This document shows, one piece after another, positions 36,101 to 46,861 of a stretch of DNA of 64,000 bases. The stretch spans positions 2,170,001 through 2,234,000 of the forward strand of contig CAUJLY010000001.1 in assembly GCA_963281155.1 (NCBI GenBank), written 5' to 3'. The notes beneath the pieces were generated by a model. It searched no databases and was not told the DNA's origin. It saw only the letters and a program-made list of their open reading frames with translations. Within the stretch, counting starts at the first letter, position 1. Each line of letters opens with the position of its first letter. The translations under genes were made by a program, and so were the position numbers. The stretch is from Rhabditophanes sp. KR3021. Its lineage: Eukaryota > Nematoda > Chromadorea > Rhabditida > Alloionematidae.

Positions 36101-38485
36101 GTGTCACAGGGCCAAATGATGGAATTTGGGATGAATGGCAAGAATGGACTTCGTGTACAGCGTCGAAATGCGGTGCGTGTGGTGAATCGACAAGGAAAAG
36201 AAAATGCATGACTTTGGAAAAGGGTTGTAATTGCGAAGGAGATGAAAAAGAAACCAAAACGTGCAAACAAGCTGGAGTTTGGTCGGCCTGGGTTGAAAGC
36301 TCGGCATGTACAAAATCATGCGGGTCAAATGGAGTTCGTACCTTGTCAAGAACGTGCCCAACCGAGGGATCATGTGCCTGCAATGGGCCAAAAACAAGAA
36401 CTGAAGTCTGTGGTTTCCCACCATGTATTTATCCCGAAGGTAAGCAATTATAAATAATATTTCCAATTGTAAATTGTTTAAGATTCATGCGCTGCTGGTT
36501 ACAAAGCTGGAGTTGCATATCAACAAATTGTGTGTCTTCCTTTACCTGAATTTAATGAACCGACAGTTATTGCCCCATGCACGACTGATTGCTGTGTTAT
36601 TGGGGGCGTTTGGAGCGCATGGGGTCCACCAACAGTAAGTTCAATTAATTACTCCAATTAATATCTATCTCTTAGGCTTGTACAGCAACTTGCGGATCTT
36701 GTGGACAAACTACAAAGAAAAGGTAGGTATTGAAAGAGTTCATTGATGTATTTAAATTTAAGGACTTGCACATCAACTGTTGACAATTGTCCATGCGCAG
36801 GATCAGACACTCTTGTTGAAAATTGTAACCTAGCCCCTTGTATTTACCCGAAAGACAGTTGTTGCACCGGATACAAAGCTATGTCTCTAAATGGCGCTAT
36901 AATCTGTGGTCCACAGCCTGTTGTCTTTGAACCCAAACCTGTTACAGCCTGCATGCCCGCATGTTGCCCCAAATTCGGAATTTGGAGTGATTTCGGACCC
37001 CCAGATACATCATGTACTGAAGAATGTGGTTCAGGGGTAACAAAAAGAAGAAGAATATGCTTATCAGCTGCAAATAATTGCCCTTGCGTTGGTTCTGAAT
37101 TCAAAGAAGAAATTTGTAATACTCAACCATGTATTTTCCCTAAAAATAGTTGTACTCAGTCTTTGAAAGCCATGGTTATTAATGGAACAATTGCTTGTGG
37201 ACCTTATCCAGTTCCAGTTGCAGATGCTCCAGCAGCCGGTTTGGAATGCAGCACCACTTGTTGTGCTCGCTACGGGCTGTGGTCAGAATGGAGTGCAGCA
37301 TCAGTTTGTTCAGATGTGTGCGGATCTTGGGCGAAGTCTAAGCGTACAAGAGAATGTTTGTCAGAAGCAACAGGATGCCCTTGCATTGGAGAATCAATCA
37401 AAGAAGAAAATTGTGGAATAAAACCTTGTGTATATCCAAGAGATTCCTGCAATCCTAACTTCAAAGCAGCTGCAGTAAATGGGGAGTTCATTTGTTCGCC
37501 GCAACCAACGTTACCTTCTGAAAATCCGTATGTTAATTCCTGCCCAGGGTCGTGTTGTCCAGAAAATGGTAAGTTTTAAAGTAATAAAACAAATTAGAAC
37601 TTGTGTTTAGGAATGTGGAGTGAGTGGAAAGATACTAGCGCCACTTGCAGTGATACATGTGGAGGAAATGGTTCTAAATATCAGAGTCGTACATGTCTAT
37701 CTGAATCATTCGGATGCAAATGTACTGGAGAATTCAACCGCTCGATTACATGCCAATTTGCTCCTTGTGTCTTCCCTAGGAATTCATGTGCCACAGGATT
37801 GAAAGCAATGGTAATTGCAGGCGTCATTACATGTGGTCCATTGCCTGTGGTTGTAGAATCTGCCATTACAAAAACAACTTGTTGTCCGCCATCCGGAAAA
37901 CGGCGTCTTTAATGAATGGGGAGCTTGGTCCGCTTGCCCAGGAACAGCCTGTGGTGGGTGTCAGACAAAGACAAGAACAAGAACATGCGCATCGATGGCA
38001 TACGGCTGCCCATGCAAAGGCGACTTAACAGATACTGATTATTGCTCAGGGCAGCCTTGCGTTTCTGCAACTGGGGATAAATCATGCTGTGCACCAACTT
38101 CCAAATCTATGGGGCCATCAGGAGAGATGGTTTGTATTGAAGGGGGTAAACTAGCATGTCCTGCTGATGGCGTGTGGACAGAATGGGGTAGCTCATACTG
38201 TACTGACACATGTGGAATGGTAGGTGGACATATTCAATTAGGTTATGTATTTGTGGATACATTTGATTTATTTAAATTTAATTAATCTTATTGCTAAATC
38301 TTTTTCAGTGCGGGAAAAACACCAGAAAACGCACATGTACTACACTCGAGTCCGGATGCCCATGTACTGGAAGTGACACTGAAGCAACTACAGCATGTGG
38401 AACAGTTGTCTGCACGTTCCCTCGAGCAGTTTGCTGCACAGGTTTTACCAGAAAAATTGTTGGCAAACAATTTATTTGTAGTTAG
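24194..38485 (+). CDS. Giant secreted mucin: C6 domains + Ser/Thr repeat region + nine TSP1-like repeats (17 exons)
   Basis: Exons 24194-24326, 24373-24554, 24599-24967, 25014-25376, 25419-25533, 25572-25795, 25835-25940, 25983-26568, 27180-33710, 34341-34613, 35491-35837, 35882-36439, 36483-36634, 36676-36722, 36763-37568, 37611-38219, 38309-38485; about 3,858 residues. Order: signal peptide (MVSKIFAVTLATALILINYG), furin-like site RSKR, three or four C6-type domains (CQECLPPIEGE.., CGGCAPLVDG..), four mucin exons, then nine TSP1-like repeats (W.eW..C...CG...R.R.C) each followed by a C(I/V)YP..SC..G.KA linker. Every splice phase agrees. The mucin exons are all joined by phase-2 introns ending AG. 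One break: exon 16 shifts frame at 37891-37900; removing one A of GGAAAAC restores CCPPSGNGVFNEW and the remaining phases. The protein is likely heavily O-glycosylated surface coat or gut/cuticle mucus. The start of exon 7 could be 9 nt earlier. Whether it is one transcript or two is inferred only from splice phase. Confidence 0.75.
26219..26556 (+). repeat. TTEEPTT mucin repeat block in exon 8 of the giant mucin
   Basis: About ten copies of a 10-12-residue unit, STTEEPTT(T)K/I-I/V, encoded by a 30-36-bp unit (ACGACAGAGGAGCCCACCAC core). They are Thr-rich with regularly spaced Glu-Glu-Pro or Arg-Glu-Pro. This is a different repeat type from that of the next exon. Confidence 0.8.
27180..33710 (+). 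repeat. 6.5-kb mucin repeat exon, 23-residue module with higher-order duplications
   Basis: One exon of 2,177 codons built from a 69-bp module reading EPSTSTVIPSSSSTLLPTSSSTL, varied by extra 8-residue (PTSSSTLL) and 7-residue (EPSTSTV) units. Larger blocks are duplicated in frame. A marker CTACAACCTCC is at 27344, 29366 and 30191; GAAATCTTCAACATCGACTG is at 28281, 29250 and 30075, giving an 825-bp repeat step for the last two of both markers. Another block is displaced by about 3,006 bp (28921 and 31927) and another by 759 bp (32101 and 32860). All distances are multiples of three. Length polymorphism and assembly collapse are both likely here. Confidence 0.92.
34341..34613 (+). repeat. Third mucin repeat type (STSSVPVSSTSTKIE) in exon 10
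   Basis: The exon is almost wholly a 14-16-residue repeat, ESTSS-M/V-PV-S/T-STST-K/I-IE, distinct in sequence from the blocks in exons 8 and 9. It is flanked by phase-2 introns on both sides. Confidence 0.75.
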
Positions 38486-38523
38486 GATAAGACAACAAAA
38501 CAGATTATATTATATTTTTCCCC

Positions 38524-38529
38524 AATAAA
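38524..38529 (+). terminator. Poly(A) signal AATAAA of the giant mucin gene
   Basis: AATAAA 39 bases after the stop codon at 38483-38485. The convergent exchanger gene ends at 38601, so the two 3' UTRs lie almost end to end. Confidence 0.55.
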
Positions 38530-38600
38530 GGATGCATTATTTCTTCATTTAAATATTAGTTCATTTCCGCCATTTATTTAAAAATAGATTTATGTGGACA

Positions 38601-40891
38601 TTAACAACTTCCTACATTAGTTAATTTTAATGGGCACGTCACTACATTAATTTCTAACAAGACACTAAATATACAAAATCCAAGATATGAAATAATCATG
38701 ATAACACCAAATAATTTGTTCATTTGCCACTTTGAAATAGCGATGGATATAATTAAGACTGCGAGCATAAGAATTAGCATCCCGACTGAGCATATTAGAC
38801 CGTTTGAGGATACTGAAATTTTACTTAATACGATGTCTTTTCCATTTTGAGCTGAGTACTTTTTAATGTAATCGACGAGATACCAGATTAGGTGAGGAAT
38901 GCCAATGCCTATACTAACATCGAATAAATTGCTTCCTATTGAGGAACTGACAGCCATGTCTCCAAGTCCTTTTCTGGCGACTATTACACTTGTGATCAAA
39001 TCGGGAATGCTTGTTCCAGCTGCCAAAATTGTCAACCCCATAATTTCAGTGGATATTCCGAAGGTTACTCCAATAGTATTGGCTAAAAAGACCATTATAT
39101 ATGAAAAAATGGCTATCCAAATGATAGACCCAACAAACGTGATAAAAGCAAACTTTTTAAAGCCATGCCGTCTAACATCCGGTAATGTAAAATATAGGCA
39201 ATATGTGATGGGCATTAAGAAAATATAAATTAATTGTTTTTCACACGTTTGAGGCCAAGACAAATCTAATGGCTTTTCGGGAGCTTCTTCGTTTGAGGAA
39301 GTGGCTTCCTCGTTTGGTTGTGATACTGAAGTTTGAGAGCTTGGGCTAATTATAATTTCGACATGTTTGTTTCCTGAAGGTGTTAATGATTTTTTAGTCT
39401 GTCCTGTTTTTATACATGAAACGCCATTTACTTTTTTAATGGAAGGTGGATAAAATTTGTTGTTTGCTGTTCCATTTTGAACGGTGGCATTTTCAGGAGC
39501 CGGAAGTACTTGGATAATATTTATTTGAGACTTACCATTTCTAGGTGTTGATACTGAATCGCGGTGTCCTTTTTTGGGTGTCATTCTTGAGTGATGATCT
39601 TCACTTCTCGGCGTTTCTTCTATACTATTATCCAATGCCATTTGAGCCAAACTTTGTCTGAAAAAGGCTCCGGAGTGTAAAACAGGAATAGTAACCGGTT
39701 CACTAGGTAGTGCTTCAATACCTAAAGTTCCTAGTCCAACCAAATGCTCATGTACATTTCCTGCTCCACTAGATTTTACTTTGGCAACTTGAAAAGAATT
39801 TCTTTTTCTTTTTTCAAAATCAGAATAAAAGACATCGTCTTCAAACTCATTATCGCCGACATGCATAACTTTAAATGATTCGGGAAAGAAATTTTTCTTT
39901 GTCCAAAATTCAATGGATTCATTATATTTCATAAAGATGATGTAAAGGATATAAATGAAAAATAAAATAAATGCCTCATGACATTCAATCATTTCATCAA
40001 TGAAAAATATTCCTAGTAAAACCAATGACGTGATATAAAACGAAATGTCCCTAAATCGAATGAGTAGTCATTTTTGTCAGTTAAATATTTACCGATATAA
40101 CGGCCACCAAGTTAATTGCAAAACTTCTTTTGAGAAGAGAGTACAGAAAGCCAAAACACAAAGTATGTTAAAAGTGGCGCTGCCAACTATAGTTCCAATT
40201 CCTACATTTGTACCCTGCAAGTTAATTATGATTATTTAAAATTCGTTAGTTCACGTACTATAAAAACGCCAAAGAGACTTGTAAAGAATTCTGGCGCGCT
40301 TCCTCCAGCAGCCATCAATGTTGCTCCTGCTACATTGTTACTTATGTTTAAATTTTCTGAAATAATACCTAAAGCAGGAACAAAAAACTCATCACATGTA
40401 ATAGCTAATGCTGTGAACATAAAAAATAATCCGAAAATATGAAATAAAATGGCTCCATGAATTCGTTCCTCTTGAGTGAATAAATCATCTGGGAATAAAT
40501 CTGCGTCTGATTCAGTTATGTTCGTAGGAATACATTTAATGGTTACTTCTCCATTGTCATCTCCATTCTTTAGTCTATTGTAGAAATCTTCATAATCAGA
40601 GCTTCTTTTCATTCTCCATTTAAGATTACTTAAAATATCATACCTAATATTGTTTTTGTCCTTTGGATTCATTTCATCCTTGTATAATATTTCTGCAATC
40701 GGATCCGAATTTGTTCCTTTTAATAGGTTTCTTCTTTCATAAAATTCGATCATGAAAAAGAAGCAAGCAAAATACAGGACAATTATGACCAGTAAAACAG
40801 CTAAACAAAAAATAAAAAGTTTCCTTTGAACCTTCCTTCTGGTTTTGGAGAATTTAGGTCCGTTTTTATTAGATAATAAATAGATATTCAT
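38601..40891 (-). CDS. K+-dependent Na+/Ca2+ exchanger (NCKX/SLC24 family)
   Basis: Exons 40891-40259, 40214-40093 and 40050-38601 (minus), 734 residues, phases consistent. A plasma-membrane antiporter that extrudes Ca2+ using Na+ and K+ gradients. It has an N-terminal helix, an extracellular loop with NIT sequon, then the alpha-1 repeat [17 protein letters not shown]...[18 protein letters not shown] cytosolic loop of about 200 residues follows (Ser-rich, with [13 protein letters not shown]), then the family mark [16 protein letters not shown]...LPDVRRHG. The alpha-2 repeat is [42 protein letters not shown], including the Asp after SIP that separates K+-dependent from K+-independent exchangers. 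The first intron interrupts the alpha-1 repeat right after GVFI. The cytosolic loop is the least conserved part; an extra small intron there cannot be excluded, though the frame is fully open. Confidence 0.9.
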
Positions 40892-41605
40892 TGTAGCTAA
40901 TTTAAAGTTAGAATTTGACGGGAAAATATAAAAAAGTTAGCCCATAATCCAGTTAATGAAATTTTACAATTTAGTTAATAATATTTTAAAATTTATGTTT
41001 TGTTCAGTTAATAATATTTTAGATATTAGTTTTTATTCAGTTGGTACAATTTATTTAAAAGCACCTAAAAATGAATGAATTATTAAGGCAACTAAAAAAT
41101 TGTCTCATACATGCAATGACACCAAAAGACCTTTAAAAGTATCTCTTTTTAATGCAAACTTAAATGGAAGGAAATCATGAAGATGATATTTAACTAAAAA
41201 CGGAAGTTAGTTAAATGGAGCTGTGGATGAGTGAGACTAAGTAGAAAAAGTATTTCACATAAAATGGGATTAAAAAACAACGTATTTTGATAAAACTTAT
41301 TAAGGAAAACTTTTGGAATTTAAATTATTTACTATTTCTTTTGTCCAGGTATTGGAGGCGAAATTGCATGTTAAAATACTATCAAAATTTTTTAAAAATA
41401 CTATAAAGTTTGATAAACTTTCTATGGTTTATAAAGTTAATGTTGCCATAGAATTATTAATTAGTTTGTAGCGTGGATAAGGGCAATTATTTTAGCCGTA
41501 AAACCACGAATCTTTAATCATCTTCTTTTACAATAATTACTTTATATACATATTTATTCATTTATTTTGATTCAAATATAAATTCTTAAAAGTTTCTTTT
41601 AACAC
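40892..41605. other. Intergenic, no gene seen
   Basis: 714 bp, very AT-rich, between the exchanger start and the 3' end of receptor A. A TTAGTTAATAATATTTTA-like motif recurs near 40960-41030; otherwise nothing recognised. Confidence 0.5.
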
Positions 41606-42685
41606 TTAAGTTAATTTAATATTAGGAGAACTTTTATTCACCTTTAAAACTGTTATTCTTTGAACTGAGGTTGCTTTGAATGCTTTTATTTTGTACAATT
41701 TAATCACATAACTTCTTACTTTTTGACTTAACATTAGTATTCCAACGGCAGAAACAAACATATTCAAAGTACACATCAATTCAAAGTAAGAATACAGAAT
41801 GTATATGATTGATTCATCCTCATCGGTTATTTTGTTAATAAACACAAATAATAACGTTTCCACTAGTTGAATAAAAAAACTGACGATTGCCAATCCGACC
41901 AATTTAATTTCATTAGTCTTAGTTGAATTACCATTTAAAGCCACAATTTTTAATCGCATAACTTTAATGGCTGTTACAAATGTCAAGAAAAACTCTAACA
42001 ACGCAAAGGTAATGCTAATTGGCACAAAATATCTACTGAATGAAGCTGTTTTAAATATTCTGGTATAATCCAATACAAAAACCAATTCATAATTTGAAAG
42101 ATAAAGTTCAAGTGGAAGCATTATTGTCTTTCCAAATAATATGAAGTACGTAAATGGAATTTGATACACAAAGTACAGAGGAATCGTGATAGCTTTAACT
42201 ATAAATGAATTCTGAAAATATTGTCAAACTTAAATATTTGTTGATTGACTTACCTGGTAATTTTTTTGATAGAAAAATATTGTTAAAAATCTATTAATAG
42301 ATAATAGAAGGCTTCCGTAAATTTTGGCAAATAATGCGTACCTGTCTATGAAGTATATAGGCATCCACCAGTAATTTGTAGTATTCTTATCAATTAAAGA
42401 TACAATTGGCGGGAAGAATAATATGTAAACAGCTATAAATTTGGCAACATGGTCAAGTGCAAGAAAAGCCCCATTAATGAGTAAATATGTAAAGAAGGTA
42501 CTTCTGAAAACTTCTTCCTTTTTCCGATTTTTTATAATGACATAATAAACTGAAAATGATATAATATAAGTGACCAAAATAAATATCCCATGAACACATA
42601 ATTGAAAAACTGTTGTTTGAATAGTTATTAACCAAGGTAATATCTTCTGAATATGTACAATAACAGCATCCGAGGTGTTGAACAT
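41606..42685 (-). CDS. Srg/Srv-like serpentine chemoreceptor A
   Basis: Exons 42685-42254 and 42211-41606 (minus), 345 residues, joined by a 42-nt phase-0 intron that sits right after the TM3-end sequence NRFLTIFFYQKNYQ. Seven hydrophobic segments can be seen (for example VHGIFILVTYIISFSVYYVI and ISITFALLEFFLTFVTAI). The pattern 'LL.SINRFLTIFF' and the short N-terminus fit the Srg superfamily (Srg or Srv); I cannot decide which. It is the most diverged of three tandem copies, sharing the same intron position and length class with B and C. Confidence 0.75.
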
Positions 42686-42821
42686 TTTGTTTAAAATATA
42701 GTGAAATATGAATTATTAAGGATGTTAATATAATATGGATAAATCATTTTAATAACATGCCTCTTAATTAAACATGTTCAGGCTGATTTTTTACATTTTA
42801 ATGAAGTTATGTAAATTAATA

Positions 42822-43899
42822 TTAATTTTTATTGCCTATTACTGGTAGTTTAATAGTTCTTCGATGAACTGAACTTATTTCTTGTGTTTTTAGATTATAA
42901 ATATGAAACACATGGTGTCGAACTTTCTGACTTAGAATAAGTATAGCAATTGTTGGCAAAAACATGCCGATTGTTGTCACTAGTGGAATATGAGCATACA
43001 ATAAGTTTGTTACAGTTTGATCTTCTTCTAATCTTAAGTGAACAATAAAATAATTCTGAAGTGTTTCTATTAGCTGGCATAAAAAGTTTACAATAGCAAA
43101 GAAAACTAATTTTGTTTCATTTGTCTTTTTCCTAGTTGCATTAACATTTCCTACATTTACTTTTAAAAACATCAATCTCAAAGAAATTAGAAGAGTTAAA
43201 GCCAGATCTATTGAAGCCAAGGAAATCGTGTATATTCCGTAAAAATTTGAAACTGATGCTTTAGGGTAAAATTCGGGTTTTTTATAATCTATTGCATAAA
43301 TAATTTCATAATTTGTGGTGTACGTTTCAAAGAGAAAAAATGTAATCTGTCCAAATAACAAGAACCAAACGAAAGGAAGTGGGATAAGAAAATATAGTGG
43401 AATCGTAATAGCTTTGACAATAAATGAATTCTAAAAAGTTGTTATTGATTGATTACTTATTCCAACTTACCTGGTATTCATTTTGATAAAAATATATTGT
43501 GAGAAATCTGTTCATAGTTAAAAGACAAGATCCATAGCTCTTTAAAAATTGGAAATATCTTAGAAAGAAGTAAATCACCATGAAATAGTAACCGTTGGTT
43601 TGTAGATTAATTAAAGCTGCATACGGGGGGAATAAAAATAAATATATTATGAAATAGGTTGTGATGTGATTTCCAAGGAAGCAGAAATTATTTATCACAA
43701 TATAAATGAAAAAGGAACTTTGAAAAGCTTCTTCTTTCCTGTAGTTTTTTATAATAGCAAAATTCACTGAAATTGCCAATATGTATGTTATTAGGCTGAA
43801 CACTGTATGAATTATAAGTCCATAATTTGTCGTTTGAACCGTAAGAAAAGGCAACACCTTTTGTATAGAAAAAATTAATACATCTGGCTTTTCCTCCAT
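42822..43899 (-). CDS. Srg/Srv-like serpentine chemoreceptor B
   Basis: Exons 43899-43471 and 43430-42822 (minus), 345 residues, intron of 40 nt after QNEYQ. TM3 end reads SCLLTMNRFLTIYFYQ. It is a tandem duplicate of receptor C: in the central part of the protein they differ at only a handful of residues, while the first 20 and the last 28 residues differ strongly (for example VHRRTIKLPVIGNKN against IHPRTVRHKVTTNKN). The gene is intact. Confidence 0.78.
42905..43827. repeat. Near-identical tract shared by receptors B and C (second copy 44786-45708)
   Basis: The tract of about 920 bp is offset by 1,881 bp in the second copy without visible indels, and covers both exon cores and the intron. 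Outside it, on both sides, the two genes differ at many positions, including within coding sequence. Confidence 0.8.
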
Positions 43900-44702
43900 T
43901 AAAAAAAATTCTTTTAGTAAAATACTAAAAAAGCTGTAATTTGGTATGCGTGTTATTTAAGTTTCAAATTTTATTATTTCTTTAATTTTGAATTTAACTG
44001 CTCATTTGCGAGAAATGGTTAATTATATTAAAAGTTATATACGTATGTCACTTCTTATTTCAAGTATTATATAAAAATCAAATAAATGTTACCCACATTC
44101 ATTTCCTGCTATTTTTTTTTAATTTCATCACCTAACTGGACATTATGATGTATAACTTGAAACCAAGCAGGAAGATATGTGTAAATAACTCAACTGGTCT
44201 TGTTAGTTTCTTGTGTCCTGCCCAACTAAGGTTTTTAAACTCTACATGTTGATAGAAGGTCTATTATATTTTATTGTTATTATTTTACCCTTTTATGTTT
44301 AATTATTTATAAAAAATGTATTTTGCATGAGGTTTAATCATACAAAAAACGTTTATACACATTTTGTAACCAATTGATACCTCCTCAAAAATTGTCAAAG
44401 CATTTTATAATATCCCAATTATAAGACTTCACTGAACACAAATCTTACCATTTTCCTAAAATTCAACTTGTAATGTCCTTTTAGCTGCGTTGCATTTTAA
44501 AAAAACTGAAGCACCAGGACACCTTTTGGAATTCTCCAAACGAATTCATGTACAGATTTTATATGTTATAAATTACAGATGGTTTTATGGGATTTATGAA
44601 ATTTTAGAGCTAATTAGGAATAAAATTAATGCATTTAACATGTCCTGGTTCATTTACATTTATTTATATTCTCTCATTTTAATAAAATTACATAAATTAG
44701 CT
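43900..44702. other. Intergenic between receptors B and C
   Basis: 803 bp. Its left part (around 43960-44170) is a diverged duplicate of the sequence upstream of receptor C (around 45850-46060), with a shared GGACATTATGATGT stretch, showing that the promoter regions were duplicated with the genes. No other gene seen. Confidence 0.5.
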
Positions 44703-45780
44703 TTAATTTTTATTGGTTGTTACTTTGTGTCTAACTGTTCTTGGGTGAATTGAACTAATTTCTTCTGTTTTTAGATTATACATTTTAAACACATGGTGTC
44801 GAACTTTCTGACTTAGAATAAGTATAGCGATTGTTGGCAAAAACATGCCGATTGTTGTCACTAGTGGAATATGAGCATACAATAAGTTTGTTACAGTTTG
44901 ATCTTCTTCTAATCTTAAGTGAACAATAAAATAATTCTGAAGTGTTTCTATTAGCTGGCATAAAAAGTTTACAATAGCAAAGAAAACTAATTTTGTTTCA
45001 TTTGTCTTTTTCCTAGTTGCATTAGCATTTCCTACATTTACTTTTAAAAACATCAATCTCAAAGAAATTAGAAGGGTTAAAGCCAGATCTACTGAAGCCA
45101 AGGAAATTGTGTATATTCCGTAAAAATTTGAAACTGATGCTTTAGGATAAAATGCGGGTTTTTTATAATCTATTGCATAAATGATTTCATAATTTGTGGT
45201 GTACGTTTCAAAGAGAAAAAATTTAATCTGTCCAAATAACAAGAACCAAACGAAAGGAAGTGGGATAAGAAAATATAGTGGAATCGTAATAACTTTGACA
45301 ATAAATGAATTCTAAAAAGTTGTTATTGATTGATTATTTATTCCAGCTTACCTGGTATTCATTTTGATAAAAATATATTGTGAGAAATCTGTTCATAGTT
45401 AAAAGACAAGATCCATAGCTCTTTAAAAATTGGAAATATCTTAGAAAGAAGTAAATCACCATGAAATAGTAACCGTTGGTTTGTAGATTAATTAAAGCTG
45501 CATACGGGGGGAATAAAAATAAATATATTATGAAATAGATTGTGATGTGATTTCCAAGAAAGCAGAAATTATTTATCACAATGTAAATGAAAAAGGAACT
45601 TTGAAAAGCTTCTTCTTTCCTGTAATTTTTTATAATAGCAAAATTCACTGAAATTGCCAATATGTATGTTATTAGACTGAACACTGTGTGAATTATAAGT
45701 CCATAATTAGTTGTTTGTACTGTCAATAACGGGAATACTTTTTGAATTGAAAAAATTAAAGCATCTGGCTTATCATCCAT
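44703..45780 (-). CDS. Srg/Srv-like serpentine chemoreceptor C
   Basis: Exons 45780-45352 and 45311-44703 (minus), 345 residues, 40-nt intron at the same place as in B. The start is MDDKPDALIF at 45780; a longer frame upstream has no ATG. It is nearly identical to receptor B through the core including the intron (two base differences seen in the intron), and diverged at both ends. Seven membrane helices; intact. Confidence 0.78.
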
Positions 45781-46393
45781 TAAAAAGACTTTTTTGCAAG
45801 CTGGTTTAACCAAAAAATAAATGTGCTGGTAATTTACCTTTTCGTTTCGTTAAGTTTCCAATTTCGCTATTAATTTTGCCGTTTTTTCTTGTAAGAGGTT
45901 AATTACACTTAAAATTAAATTAAAAAATTATATGCGTAAGTCATTACTTTCGATTCCAGATGTTATATTGGAAAAATTACATCATCCTTACCAACACTCA
46001 CTTTACTCTATACCATTCCTAATTTCATCAACGAACAGGACATTATGATGTGTGACTTGAAATAATAAATCATCTAAATTAATAAGCATTATTAATTTTT
46101 GAATCATTTAAATTAGTTCCTTTAGATACTTTTTTAGATTATTCTTTTTTGGGAACTGTTGCTATTTCGTTACTAAAGCACAAGGAGAAGCTTTTTATCT
46201 TACAAAGCTACTTAATGATAAGAAACTTGGCTAATTTAATATACAATGGTGAATACACTGTCAAGGATTATACAACTAAAGATAAAATCACAATTACGTG
46301 ATTGTAGACTAAACCCTAGTAAAGGCTTTGATTTCGCATCTTTCCTTCTACTTTTCATTGTTAAATTTTAATATCATTAACTTTTAAAAAATC
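45781..46393. other. Intergenic, no gene seen
   Basis: Holds the receptor C promoter (minus) and the upstream region of the small secreted protein at 46394 (plus). No clear TATA box for the latter. Confidence 0.5.
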
Positions 46394-46861
46394 ATGAGAC
46401 AGGCTATAATCGGTGTATTTATTATTGGACTTATTGGTCTCGTGGCTGGAAGATGTTTGTGCCCTACATTCGTACCAACTGAAGTTACCACGAGACAAAC
46501 CCAAGTTGTAATGCAAAGTCCAGTTGACGATTTGCTTGACCAGCCGTGCAATCCAAAAAAGCAGTGTACTGGTACATTATGGTTGAGCTATCCCGGCTCT
46601 GGCGAGGATGTTATTTACGTTGATTTTTACAGCATTAAAAACATGCTCAAATCCAACGCAACATTTTCCTTTTACAACAGTGATAAAGTTGAAGGAACAC
46701 CATATTTCACATTGGACAGCAAATCTGGAAACAATCCTGTTATTCCTTATGTACCACATTCATCAAAGTATGTCATTACCTTCGTTTATAACATGGATGT
46801 AAATACTCCAAACTCAGAAATAGCCACATTTACTTTAATGGCAGGACCAATTCCAAAATAG
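46394..46861 (+). CDS. Small secreted protein, stand-alone 'CxC...QPCNP' domain
   Basis: A single exon of 155 residues: signal peptide MRQAIIGVFIIGLIGLVAG, then RCLCPTFVP, LDQPCNPKKQC, and beta-rich sequence VDFYSIKNMLKSNATFSFYN and PYFTLDSKSGNN. It aligns from end to end with the first about 150 residues of the large mucin/VWA gene starting at 47716 (CICSKFNP, LQPCNPASC, FYGLVDFKKTESSLKFYN, PYFVINKSIGD). The four cysteines are conserved between the two. I do not recognise the domain from any named family. It is likely a tandem duplicate of the N-terminal module of its neighbour. Confidence 0.75.
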   Translation: MRQAIIGVFIIGLIGLVAGRCLCPTFVPTEVTTRQTQVVMQSPVDDLLDQPCNPKKQCTGTLWLSYPGSGEDVIYVDFYSIKNMLKSNATFSFYNSDKVEGTPYFTLDSKSGNNPVIPYVPHSSKYVITFVYNMDVNTPNSEIATFTLMAGPIPK

